56,256 nucleotides of DNA from Chara braunii (lineage: Eukaryota > Streptophyta > Charophyceae > Charales > Characeae), in contig BFEA01000343.1 of NCBI GenBank assembly GCA_003427395.1, forward strand, positions 1,459,381-1,515,636, given 5' to 3'. Each line of letters begins with the position of its first letter. Within the stretch, counting starts at the first letter, position 1. Below the pieces are notes generated by a model, which saw nothing but the letters and a program-made list of their open reading frames with translations, searched no databases and was not told where the DNA came from. Shown piece after piece: positions 42,305 through 52,950 of the stretch. Made by a program: the position numbers and the translations under genes.

Positions 42305-42308
42305 ACGG
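42305..42308. repeat. Target-site duplication of element C, right copy (ACGG)
   Basis: It pairs with 23667-23670. The next codons (TTC ATC TTA CGA) continue the RNase H of element B. Confidence 0.85.
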
Positions 42309-42896
42309 TTCATCTTACGAGTAGATCCCACAGCGGTTGCCTCAGTACTCCAGAAGGACTTCAGCCTGACGGACGCGACTATCGCACGATGGTTAATACG
42401 GATTCGACTCTATGATTACACAGTTGAGAGAATATCGGGTACTAAAAATGTCGTGGCGGATGGGCTTTCTCGGATCCCCATTGAGGCCGAGCGCCCGATA
42501 GTAGTTGGAGCCCTGACAATGGCGGAGCCGAGACGTGCCGATCGATTTTTGGTTAACCTTTACAAGGGTAAATACCGAACGATCGGGCTACACTTGTCAG
42601 GAGAGGAGAGTCATGATCCATATATCCGGAGACAAGCAGCCCAGTACTGCCTTAGAGCGGGTCATCTATTCCGAAGGCCAGTCGGGTCGGGGATGCCCTT
42701 ACGAGTAGTCTGTGATCCTGAAAAGAGACAGAAGATAGTTGCGGAGCTTCACGATGGGGTAGTCGGAGGTCATAGAGGATTCAAAGGAACCTACGAAAAG
42801 GTACACAGATTGTACTGGTGGGAGGGACAGTATAAGGACGTCGAGAGATACTGTATGACCTGCGAGGAGTGCCAGAAGAGAGCTCTTGTGAAATAG
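42306..42896 (+). pseudogene. Element B RNase H end and integrase zinc domain
   Basis: RNase H resumes with FILRVDPTAVASVLQKD (third catalytic Asp), ARWLIRIRLYDYTVERISG and ADGLSRIP (final Asp). After a linker comes the integrase zinc-binding domain with HDGVVGGHRGFKGTYEKV and YCMTCEECQKR (HHCC). A TAG at 42894-42896, probably from CAG, separates it from the core. Confidence 0.85.
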
Positions 42897-43712
42897 AAAG
42901 AGCCAGTTCATCCATCCTATGCGACCAGGCCAGGAGAGAAGTTACACATCGATCTGGTGAAGATGCCGAAAGGAGTAGGCAATATGAACTATGTTGTGAA
43001 CATACGAGACGACTTCACTGGATTCGTGGACGGTAGACCTATCAGGAGTAAGTCGGTCAGGGAAGTGAAGAACTTCGTCCTAGAGTACGTATCTAAGTAT
43101 GGTTGTGTCAGCAAGATAGTGATGGATAGAGGGGCGAAATTTCTAGCCGAGGAGATTCAGAATGTGTTCAAGAGAGCCGGGGCGAGAGTTTCGATAGTCA
43201 CCGCCTACCACCCACAGTCGAACTCACCAGTAGAGAGGGGACACCAGACTATGATAGCGTCACTATCCAAGTGGTGCAAAGGTAAGGATAGCGACTGGCC
43301 ACGATATTTTCGATACGCAATATGGGCGGACAACGTCACGGTCCGGGCTAGCACTAGATACTCACCATACACCTTGTGGTTCGGGTGACATTGTCCTCTT
43401 CCCATAGAGTTTCACGTCGACAGTTGGACAACCGTCGACTGGGCGGAAAGGATGTCCAGAGAGGAACTCATAGCTTCCCGAACAAGACAGATAGCCTACG
43501 GTTTGGAAGACAACCTTATGACAGAAGCAGATCGTCTGGCAGTGGAGAGGGACAAAGGTAAAGAGAGATGGGATAAGGGCATGCGGATCAGGAAAGAGAG
43601 GGTGAGCGTAGGAGATATGGTCCTTCTCTATGACGCAGCGCTGGAAAGGACCTGGACCGGAAAACTCGCCAACAGATGGATGGGACCTTACAGAGTGGTT
43701 GAGGCGCTCGAC
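42897..43712 (+). pseudogene. Element B integrase catalytic core and C-terminal domain
   Basis: The core follows the TAG: first Asp in LHIDLVKMPKGVG, second in IVMDRGAKFLAEE, Glu in SNSPVERGHQTM. So the D,D-35-E triad is present. A TGA at 43386-43388 replaces the CGA expected in TLWFG-R-H (element C keeps Arg there). The frame resumes to SREELIASRTRQIAYGL, ERWDKGMRIRKERVSVGDMV and WMGPYRVVEALD, ending at TAG 43713-43715. No chromodomain. Confidence 0.85.
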
Positions 43713-43715
43713 TAG

Positions 43716-44189
43716 GGTGCCTATATGATAGCAGAATTAGACGGATCCAAGTGGAAGGACTCAGTGGCGGGTGCTAGGTTAAAGCTGTTTAGACCCAGGC
43801 CTGCACCCACCTTATCGCTGACAGGCCCGAAAGAGAAAGGGAAGGCCAAAATGGAGGATGGAGCCCCCTCGAGACGAAATGAGGCGAGAGAGAGTTCCAA
43901 GAAGAAGAAAAGGGTGGGGAAAAGAAAGGTCAAAGGGTTGGCGATGGGAAAGAGGAAGAAATGGTTATTCGTGCTCAGGAGAGCCAGACGGAGAGTTCGT
44001 ATTAGACAAGCTGACGAGTCGGCACCTTTCTCGGGCCAACGTCAGAAGAGAGAGAGAATCTTATCCAGGCCAAATTCCCGAAGAAAAACGGGAGTTAAGA
44101 AGCATCTTCTTAGCTCCAGAACTCCAAACAGACAGAAACATAAGACAATAAATGCCAACGTGGGCGTCCTTTACGGGCAATCACCCTGA
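43716..44189 (+). pseudogene. Element B integrase tail, basic
   Basis: After the TAG (CAG in the ancestor) the frame continues GAYMIAELDGSKWKDSV, ARLKLFRPRP, then Lys/Arg clusters (KKKKRVGKRK, GKRKK, RRARRRVRIR) that could act as nuclear localisation signals, to a stop at 44187-44189. The +1 frame from about 43950 (GEPDGEFVLDKLTSRHLSR) is also protein-like, so a frameshift in the tail is possible. Which frame is original is unresolved. Confidence 0.55.
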
Positions 44190-44259
44190 AGCTTGTCCGC
44201 TTCGTTTGACGTAAGTGGATAGGGCTCGACGGGGGCGTCGAGAAGTGGTCCGGGCTAAC
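44190..44259 (+). other. Pre-LTR segment of B
   Basis: Seventy bases between the integrase stop and the right LTR. A polypurine tract is expected here, but only GGGGGCGTCGAGAAGTGG-like purine-biased sequence is seen, so no clear tract is called. Confidence 0.4.
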
Positions 44260-45233
44260 TATCAGGCGGCCACAAGAAATGAGCCACCTGAAATCTGCGG
44301 CTTTGGGACTTAGGCTCAAAAACAAGTCCGTGTTTTGACAGTAATCTGGTTTGACCAGGCAGCAAAAATTAGGGGAACTCAGGGCACCCCTAATTTTGGG
44401 TGCACCGAACCTTACGAGTAACCCTCAAAGATGGTGAAATGGGTAGCCGCTCCCGGCACATCTAGGGACCGTCATTTCCGCTCGTTCCGAGGCTATACCT
44501 GGGATGGCCGGCTGAAGGGAGGCATCGCGTGGGTTGACCCCGCCGCAATGCTTTTGCAGCATATGATCGGGGCCAAAATAGCGCCTCAAATTTTTGTCAA
44601 TTTTGGTACCTAAATTAAAAATGGGGGAAAAGATTAAGAACAGTAGGAGGGGAGGAAAATGTAGTATTCCTTGATTTTCTTATTTTCTGTGGCATTTAAA
44701 TTTTGGAGAAAATACCTCGTTATGTTTCCGGCAATGGAATCAAAAACAGAGAAAAAGATTAAAAATGATAAAGGAGAAAAGAAACAAAAGAATTCTAACA
44801 ATTTAATTAAGACTCCCTCGGAATTTATTTTTGGTGAACTTATGGTTAAAAAGGGGGTGGAATGATTAAAAATGATGGAACGAACAAGAACTAATGATTA
44901 TTCGATGCCTGGCCTGATTTTGCTTGGATTAGCCAACGTCAGTTCAGAACCCAGATTTGATCAAATTCTCTGAACTCTAACATTTTTTTTACTATCCCCT
45001 GATGATCGGGATTATCTGTGTCGCTTTCGCGATTTATCTGATTAGTAACCTCACTGAGTCAGCCCGAGGGTGGTTGCATGGACGGCGTGGGTGGTGCTAC
45101 CTTGGGCTGACAGTATGGTATTTGGCTTGGTACGGATACGTGGCTCGGAGAGATTCGGTATTGTTACGGACTAGCTACATCCTACGGTATCCGGCGTGTA
45201 TCTGGTTCGGCATGGGCTCGGCGTCAGTTTGTT

Positions 45234-45620
45234 TCAGGCTTGGGGCCACTACGGTGACTTACTTTCAGGTTTGCGGCCAGTGCAGTGATTTATTTTCAGG
45301 TTCGGAACCTTGACGGCAAGTTACTTCAGGCTTGGAACCACTACGGCAGTCTGTTTCAGGTTCCGGACATCACGGCGACTTGTTTTCAGGTCTGGGACCT
45401 CTACCGCAGCTCATTTCAGGTTTGGAGCCACCGCCGTGATCTATTTCAAGGTTCGAGGCCTTGGCGGTCGCTTGTTTTCAGGTCCGGACCATTCCGGAAT
45501 TTGTATCAGGTTCGGAGCCATCACCGTGGGTTGTTTTCAGATCCGGAATCATCACGGATATTTATTTCAGGCACGGTGTGAGCCCGACATTGGTGCGTTT
45601 CAGGTCTATTACTGGTTCGG
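45234..45620 (+). repeat. 30-bp tandem repeat array in 3' LTR of B
   Basis: Same TTTCAGG-headed units as at 8151-8540, about 12 copies, one frame open across them. Confidence 0.85.
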
Positions 45621-46022
45621 CATCAGCGTGAAACACGCCACAACTTTATTCTTCGGTCCACTATAGGTTCGCCATTGTCGTTACGGTTGTCCCAGGCGGT
45701 TTGGTATTGGTGCAACTCCGAGAGATCACTTCAGGACCGACGTTGGTCCGGTGCGGGCAACTGTGGTTCGGTACTGCCCTCGAGCTGCGCCCATGTACGG
45801 TATTCGACATATTTCGCCTGGTAGCAGCTACTCGGGTTCTGCGCAGGCACGATGCTCTGGTTCGGGTGGACGTTCGGTCCTATCATGCTACCTTGCAAGG
45901 CATTCGACATATCTAAGGGTCAGGTAAGATTCGGCTCAGGTACGGTGATAATTTGGTATTCCACGATATTGACATACAGGTTCGAGCATGTACGACATGG
46001 CAGCCTTATATGGTAACCTTCT

Positions 46023-46691
46023 TTGTTTCAGTACGCTCGCTGAATCGGCCTCGGGGGATGGATTATCCGGCCACAGCGAGTGGGGGTCGTTGTTACCTGA
46101 GAATCTGAAATTTGGCCGAGGCTCTATCCACTGAGGCGGATTCGTTGGTACCCCGGCCTGGTGCGGGTACTCCCGGGGGTCCTTTGAATGAGCTGGTACC
46201 GTCACTATAGCGGGGCTGTAAGCCGTGGTTTCCGTGGAAGATGCGGTTTTGCACTGGAGTCGACGAATAGCCAAGCCTGTTAACGGACGGGGTCCGGTCC
46301 CCTCAGTCTGCCGTGGCGCGTGAGAAGAGAAACGGTCTGGATATAGCCAGACCAGCGGATGGAGACGGGGGCAGTATGCAAGGCGTACCCAGCCCACATC
46401 TCGTTTGGATGCAGGCAGCGTCAACAAGCTGGGTACACGCAAATGGGTGCAGGCGAGGTCAACACGTTGGAAGTGCGCGAGCTTAGAGAGGTGCACACGC
46501 TCGGCTGGGACAGACGAGGAGTGCGCAAGGCGTGCACAGCGGACCTGTCGCTGAGAAGAGACACGCGAGCTTGCACGCTGGGTGGCGGGCGGACGGGGGA
46601 CAAACGAGAGAATCGGGCGGATGGGTAGTGGGAACGTGCCTGGCGTTCCCAGCCCTCCCGAGCGCAGAACAGGTTGAGGTGTGATGAGCAA
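46023..46691 (-). other. Conserved open frame in LTR of B (right copy)
   Basis: Counterpart of 8940-9608, open on the minus strand and longer at its C-terminus (to 45936). The block around it (about 46028-46775) differs from the left copy at only a few positions. Confidence 0.3.
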
Positions 46692-47059
46692 ATGAGGAAG
46701 CTTACTCCTGGACCAAGAAACGGAACAGTCATGGCGCCAAGGAGGAGGGAGACTGGGTCAATAAGAGAGTCTCGAAGAGAGGAGCATCACGTCTCCTGCA
46801 CAGGATGTTCACAGCGCCCATGAGAGAGGTCGGCCGGGTAAAAATTGACTCTAAATGGCGCCATTTGAATCGGGGGAAGACTGCATCAACCAATAGAACT
46901 TGTACCTAGTCTTGGGTGAGTACTTAAAATGTCGTTTCATACCTCCCTAATTAGGAGCTTTTAATCTGCCCCCGAAGGCGGAGCGAGTGCATACAGAATT
47001 TTGACTTGATATGCCCGCAGCTTCCGCAGCTTTCTCGTCAAAATATGATCAACGAATTT

Positions 47060-47870
47060 GCCCTCCGAAGTGGGGCAAATTTGTTCTGATTTCTGCGGCA
47101 TGATCTGCCCGCTCCATTGAAGTACAATTGTGAGCATTAATCTGCCCGTATAAGTGGGCCAAATGCGTTCTGATATCTGCGGCATAAACTGCCCGCTCCA
47201 TTGAAGTGCGATTGTGGGCATTAATCTGCCCGTATAAGTTGGGCAAATGCGTTCTGATATCTGGGGCTTGATCTGCCCGGTCCATTGAAGTGCAATTGTG
47301 GGCAATCTGCCCGTATAAGTTGGGCAAATGCGTTCTGATTTCTGCGGCATGATCTGCCCGCTCCATTGAAGTACAATTGTGAGCATTAATCAACCCATAT
47401 AAGTGGGCCAAATGCGTTCTGATATCTACGACATAAACTGCCCTCTCCATTGAAGTGCAATTGTGGGCATTAATCTGCCCGTATAAGTGGGGCAAATGCG
47501 TTCTGAAATCTGCGGCATAATCTGCCCTCTCCATTGAAGTGCAATTGTGGGCATTAATCTGCTCGTATAAGTGGGGCAAATGCGTTCTGATTTTTGCGGC
47601 ATAATCTGCCCTCTCCATTGAAGTGCAATTGTAGGCATTAATCTGCCCGTATAAGTGGGGCAAATGCATTCTGATTTCTGCGGCATAATCTGCCCTCTCC
47701 ATTAAAGTGCAATTGTGGGCATTAATCTGCCCGTATAAGTGGGGCAAATGCGTTCTGATTTCTGCGGCATGATCTACCCATTACATCGAAGTGGCATTAA
47801 TCTTTCCGTATAAGTGGGACAAATACGTTCTGAAATCTGGGGGCTTGATCTGCACGTTCCTACGGGGTGC
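47060..47870 (+). repeat. 84-bp tandem repeat array in 3' LTR of B
   Basis: About nine complete units with the same TCTGCCCGTATAAG and CCATTGAAGTGCAATTGTG motifs as the left array. Small deletions (for example 3 bp near 47304) occur in single units. Confidence 0.9.
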
Positions 47871-49370
47871 AATTGTGAAAGTGAGGCGAATGCACCCTGA
47901 TTTCCGCGGGTTGATCCGCTCGTTCCATTGATAGGCAATTGCGAGTAACTTCTCATCTAGTTTTGAACCTTAGTTCACCCAGAGTAGTGTGAATATATCC
48001 AGATCTTGAGACTTAATAGATTTGCGCCCTCGTTCCCCTCCTTATTACATTAGAATCCCGCACACACACACGCGCTCACACGCACAGAGTGTGGACAACG
48101 AGAGGGAGGAGGGAAAGGCGCAGAGAGATGGAGTGGTAATAGGGAGATGTGAACGAGTGAGAGAAAGGGGGACGGACCCGCGAAAAAGGAGAGAGGGAGT
48201 AGTGAGAAGGAAGAGAGTGTGCAGTAAGGAAGGGAAGAACTAGGGAGGCAGCGTGGGCAGTGTTCGCCTCCGAATTATCAGTCTGAAATACGGCTGCTAG
48301 CGAGAACAGGCATTATAGGTGCGACCATTCATGTGACACCGCTGCTATTTCATAAGAGTGACCTTTCACGTGACTCCGCTGGTAATGGAAACAGTACTCC
48401 ATAGACGACCCATCAGGTGATCCAGCCGCTGACGGTGACGACGCACGTCAATGAACAACTAGTCGATCATTCCCTTTGTTGGCAGGACGGCTACTTCTCT
48501 GCAGAACAGACAACCAAGACCGTCGCTGATCTGAGTACCGGGTAATCCTGTTGTTGGTGATACCAGGTACACTTGCCGAACAGATAATCAAGCACACTTC
48601 ATCAAGCCAACATACAGGAAAGTAGGAGGTGAGACTTAGGGTTTGATCAAGAGTTGGGTTGGATCACCTGGGCACTCACGTGATACTTTGAATGGAGGGA
48701 CTGGACTAGCAAGAATGACTGTTGATGTCTTATTTATTTTAATTAATATCAATTTCTAGCAGCTACCTAGCGGAGACGACAGAGAGCGCTTGCTGGCGGG
48801 CAGAAGTAACAGGGAAAGATTCTAAGAAAGAGAAAGATCAGGCGGGATAATGTGAGCTTGTGTGTGAAAGAGTAAGCTGACTGTGAATATACAGCAAAGG
48901 AGAGTTTTTATTATTATTATTATTTCATTTTTGTTTTGGTCCTCATTTTCGAAAGTAACTGCTGTGTGAATTTTGTGGATTATCAGTCAATTGTTAAAAG
49001 GACGACGCTGTACGAGATCGCTGATTCGCTCAGTTGACTGTGAAAGTCTCCAATGAGCTGTTTTTTTTTGTGTTTTACCAGATGATTGTTAAAACTCGCT
49101 ACTGTACGAGTTAGGTGAATTACGGGTCGACTGCAAAAGCTACTGCTACATGAACTTTGCGATTTACTAGCTGACGGACGAAACTCAGTGTTGTGTGAAC
49201 TTGTGAAGACCACAAAAGGAGAGAAAAAGGGAAACGGGGTGCGCCGCGCCTCACTCTTACTAGGAACCCTGCTACTAGCTGAGGACCTCAGATGCGGCGC
49301 GGTGAGTGACAGGCACCGTCTGCCCCTGGCTTCAGTAAGCAGCAGGGACCCGTCCCCGAGTTTCCTCACA

Positions 49371-49374
49371 TCGT
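49371..49374. repeat. Target-site duplication of element B, right copy (TCGT)
   Basis: It pairs with 7167-7170. Because the LTR ends in CA and the left flank reads CATCGT, a 5- or 6-bp match is also possible, but TG...CA ends favour 4 bp. Confidence 0.8.
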
Positions 49375-49925
49375 CTCTGATCACAATCTCCGCTTTACTT
49401 CTCATTTCTGGCGTGGACTCCATGAGATCTATGGCTCCGAGTTCCGCCTCTCCTCCTCCTATCACCCCCAGTCAGATGGACAGACCGAGGTCACCAACAA
49501 AACTCTTGGGAGTATCCTCAAGAAGTTTGTTGAGAATGACTCTGATTGGGATCTTCACCTTGCCCACGCAGAGATTGCTTATAACCATCTTATTTCACCT
49601 GCCACTGGCATGTCTCCCTANTACTGTGACTTGGGATACCATCCTCGTGTCCCATCTGACCTTCTCCGTCCATCTCAGATCCATCCCGACACCAAATGCC
49701 CTGCCCTCGATGACTGGGTAAAGGAGATGGATGTGCTTCTTAGCAAGGCTCGTGAGAGCATTGCTGACTCTCAGGCTCGCATGGACACTCGCACTAACCG
49801 CTCTCTTATCGACCATCCCTGCAAAGTTGGCGACGAGGTTCTTGTCGACCCACCTCACTTCCAGTCCGAAGCTGACACGCTTCGGAAATTCAGACGTCGA
49901 TATATTGGACCATACCATTCTTGCA
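49375..49925 (+). pseudogene. Element A integrase core, second part
   Basis: It continues the core of the 7170 fragment: second catalytic Asp in SDHNLRFTSHFWRGLH, Glu in YHPQSDGQTEVTNKTL, then HLAHAEIAYNHLISPATG and HPRVPSDLL. It ends with VGDEVLVDPPHF. One N at 49621. The frame is lost near 49905-49925 (RRRYIGPY), and the next segment continues in another frame. Confidence 0.85.
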
Positions 49926-50501
49926 CCCGCCGGACCCAACCATGACTGTCCAGTGAGCTTCAAATTGAAGCTCCCCGATTCCATGTACCGCGCTAACTTA
50001 CATGACGTGTTCCATGTATCTCTTTTGCGCCCCTTCAGACGGTCTCCTCCCGAGTTCCATAGTCGACCTTACCCTCGCCCCTCTCCCATCATCATTGAGG
50101 GTCACGAGGAGTTTGTCGTCTCTGATATCGCATCTCGGCGTATGACTGATGGTGACCCTCCCCGCCTAGAGTATCTAGTCCGATGGAAGGGTTACCTCGA
50201 CAAGGAGTCTACTTGGGAGCCTCTTGAGCACCTGAAGCATGCTATGACTTTCGTGCGAGCTTACGATCGTGCTCATCCTTTCCCTTCTTCATCCTCCCCT
50301 CCTACTTCTCGCCCTTCTACTACTGACCCTTCTACCTCTGCGACCACTAACATTCCCTCTCCTCCATCGATGGGTCCTCCTGCTCCACCGGTACCCGCCT
50401 CAGGTCCTCCTTCCCCTGTGGATGTGGTTCCGTTTGTTGTTGCGGTTCATTCCTCTCGCCCTCAGCGTACCCATCGACTTCCTTCTCGTTTTCGTGACTG
50501 A
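49926..50501 (+). pseudogene. Element A integrase C-terminus with chromodomain
   Basis: After the frameshift: APAGPNHDCPVSFKLKLP, DVFHVSLLRPFRR (the GPY/F-type module end), then a chromodomain at about 50166-50282 (LEYLVRWKGYLDKESTWEPL, HLKHAMTFVRAY). Chromodomains bind methylated histone H3 and steer chromovirus insertion to heterochromatin. A Pro/Ser-rich tail ends at TGA 50499-50501. The aromatic residues of the methyl-lysine cage (Y, W, W) are present. Confidence 0.9.
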
Positions 50502-51329
50502 TCTATATCCCCCATACGCTCTCTATCTTTTACCATTTCTGGACACTTATGCAGCAGCCCCCGGTTTCAGCTTCTACATTCAGCTTCTACATTCGACTTT
50601 CGACCTCAGTGTTTCTCCTCAGTACCAGAGTACCAGTCGCATTGCTCCGGACTTCTACTTGGTTTTTGTCGTACTCCTACTTCATCCAGGCTACTTCGGT
50701 TCGACTTCAGTCTCAAGACTCATCAGTTGGACTACTTCACTTTTTCGGCTGCAGAGTTCTCATCATTCCCACCTATCTACCACTCTCGAGCTTACCCCCT
50801 CCCTCCATTCGCATGATGACCCTTATTTTCCCTGTCTATGTGGGTGTGTCCGCTTGCCGCCCTTCTGCCTTACCTTATGCTGCGCGCCCTCCTCTGGAGT
50901 GTACGTTTTCCTTGCTCGCGACTTCTGGCCACATGTCTATGTCGGCATAGCCCTCTCTCCTTCCAGGCTCACCTTATGTGTGCTCCCTTGTGTGAGTGCC
51001 CTTCCTCCCTTTCAGCTGGCGGTACCCGTTTGATGGTTTTCATTGAGCCCGATGTCGTGCTGTTACTCTCCCTCTGAGCCTCGGGACCCTTACCTGGTTG
51101 TTTGGGTGCCCCCTTGGAGTTTACTCTGAGAGCTGTAACTGCTGCCTTCCCACCCATGCCTACCTCTGCCATGCGACTGAGCTCCTTTCTCTTTTGTCCA
51201 GGTATTGTGCATTATGTACAGGGCACGTGAGATTGTGCCACATTCTTTTCGACGTAGGACATTGGCTTAGCTATTCTTTGGCCGTTAGGGCCCTGGTGTT
51301 GATTTATATTCAGCCTATTTGGCTCATGA
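50502..51329 (+). other. 3' region of element A, no gene
   Basis: CT-rich sequence with long but low-complexity open frames. It includes a direct repeat of TTCAGCTTCTACATTC (near 50567 and 50581). It probably holds the 3' untranslated region or LTR of A, but no matching copy exists in 1-2008 by eye. Confidence 0.4.
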
Positions 51330-51470
51330 GACATTTTTCTTTCTTGGCCGACACAGGTCAGACATTTTTCTCTTTCTTGGCCGACACAGGTCAGACATTT
51401 TTCTCTTTCTTGGCCAACACAGGTCAGACATTTTTCTACTTTTTGGGTCGACACAGACCAGACATTATGG
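51330..51470. repeat. 33-bp tandem repeat, four copies
   Basis: GACATTTTTCTCTTTCTTGG followed by CCGACACAGGTCA, four units, the last degenerate. Confidence 0.85.
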
Positions 51471-51915
51471 TATAGATTAGGCTTAAGGCTTAGTCTGCAT
51501 TGCATCCCTTTTCCTGCATGGAGCCTGCTCCACATCTATGATTGTTTCTTTTACCGTTCCTTTTAGGTTTCCGCTATTTCAGCGGATAGCGTGTTTGATG
51601 TATCGCTTAATCCATTCACAGGTCCGAGGATCGTGTAGAAGTACCCCTACGGCCCGACAGTGAGGCCGGACCAGTTTCAGGCCGTCGGCCTGACCTTGGT
51701 CCGGTACCAAGTTGTTCCGCACCTGGACCTAGGCCGGTATATCACTTCGGCTTAGTCCCAGGGCGGGAGGTTCAGTCATTCATTTATTCATTCTTTCGTG
51801 GAGTGGAACTGGACTTTCACTCAGCTGCTGCTTCTCGTGTGTGTTCATCTCATCTCTCTCTTCCTCTCTCACACCATCTCCGCACGTGTCTCTTGCACGT
51901 GCGTCATATATATTT
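51471..51915. other. Unassigned segment, no gene
   Basis: Small hairpins (CCGCT/AGCGG near 51573; GGCC-rich stems near 51650-51740). A cloverleaf was looked for and not found. Confidence 0.4.
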
Positions 51916-52500
51916 TGCTTTACTTCTGCACCGCACGGAATGAATCTGAGGGCAATCACGTCCATAGACTGGTTTTCCATTTCCCCCATTTCTTTTGTTT
52001 TTTTTCTTTTTTGGGAAGAAGCTCGTTGGGTGTTTGTGCACTCGCTCCCCGTGAAAGACGGGGAGCATTCATTGCCTGAGGTCCCAGATGGAGTGTAACG
52101 TTACAACTTCGAATAATGTATCTGGCTTCACTTGTGCACCGCGTCATATGAATCTGAGGGCAATCACGTTCATATGCTGGTTTCTCATTTGTCCTTTTTT
52201 TTTTGGGGGGGGGGAGAGGGGGGGGGAGAAGATCATTGGTTGTTTGTGCACTTGCTCCCCGTAAGATACAGGGAGCATTCATTGTCTGAGGTCCCAGAAA
52301 GAGTGCAACATTACAACTTCAAATAATGTATCTGGCTTTACTTTTGCACCGCGTCATATGAATCTGAGGGCAATCACGTTCAGATGTTGGTTTCCCATTT
52401 CCCCCCTTTTTTTTTGGGGGGGGGGGGGAAGAAGCTTGTTGGTTGTTTGTGCACTCGCTCCCCGTGAGAGACGGGGAACATTCATTGCCTGAGTAGAAAC
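51916..52500. repeat. 209-bp tandem repeat, three units with hairpins
   Basis: The phrase GAATCTGAGGGCAATCACGT starts at 51942, 52150 and 52360. Each unit contains a T/G homopolymer stretch and a hairpin of the CTCCCCGT/ACGGGGAG type followed by CATTCATTG. The middle hairpin has decayed (CAGGGAG). Confidence 0.85.
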
Positions 52501-52631
52501 AAAAAAACGACGGCCTGTTTATGTTCCGTCTACTGGCAGCAGGTCCAGCATAATGGCCTATCCGAATGCTAACGGGACCATGCTCCTGGACTTTGTGGTT
52601 AGATGTTAATAGAAAAAATAAATAAAAATCG

Positions 52632-52950
52632 ATGGGATTCAACGGGATTCAACGGGGATTCAACGGGGATTCGACGGGATTCAACGGGGATTCAACGCGA
52701 TTCAACGGGGATTCAACGGGATTCAACGGGATGATTTTTTTTTTTGCTCCACCCGCGTCCAACGACGTGTCCGAGGCCCAATGCGCCCTCCCCGTTGAAT
52801 AGTGTTCAACGGGGAGGGCCCGTTGTACGTGTCTGAGGCCCAATGCGCCCTCCCCGTTGAACAATATTCAACGGGGAGGGCCCGTTGTACTATTCAACGG
52901 GGATTCAACGGGTACAACGGCGTTGAAACTTTTTCGTTGCGCGTTGAATA
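52632..52950. repeat. Block of iterated TTCAACGGGG motifs and twin hairpins
   Basis: About ten GATTCAACGGG units (52632-52730) are followed by two 62-bp-spaced hairpins with identical 15-bp arms GCCCTCCCCGTTGAA/TTCAACGGGGAGGGC (52785-52819 and 52847-52881; loops TAGTG and CAATA). More direct and inverted copies follow up to 52950. The DIRS-like coding region runs into this block and loses its homology there. Confidence 0.85.

Larger units (their letters stand above)
7171..49370 (+). mobile_element. Element B: giant Ty3/gypsy retrotransposon with accessory genes
   Basis: Two direct repeats of about 5.2 and 5.1 kb flank an internal region with a tRNA-Asp-type primer site, an accessory gene array, gag, protease, RT, RNase H and integrase on the plus strand. 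It sits inside the integrase of A with a 4-bp target duplication. Subtracting element C (about 18.6 kb) leaves about 23.6 kb, very large for this superfamily. By eye the LTRs differ at roughly 5-10 percent of positions, so the insertion is old. Coding is broken by many transition-type stop codons. Confidence 0.9.
44260..49370 (+). repeat. Element B 3' LTR (about 5.1 kb)
   Basis: It matches 7171-12378, starting TATCAGGCGG (left copy TGTTAGGCGG, so the terminal TG has become TA) and ending TTTCCTCACA. The first 150 bases differ from the left copy at about 10 percent of positions, mostly transitions. Internal arrays are in the same order as in the 5' LTR. No N gap, so it shows the complete 84-bp array. 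Confidence 0.9.

Noticed and set aside
50269-51077. Open frames after the chromodomain as an env-like gene
   Set aside because: Hydrophobic Leu/Ser/Pro strings arise from CT-rich sequence in several frames at once; no signal peptide with a consistent frame, no glycosylation or fusion motif pattern.
51590-51780. Possible tRNA gene in the hairpin-rich segment
   Set aside because: No T-loop consensus or acceptor pairing at tRNA distances.
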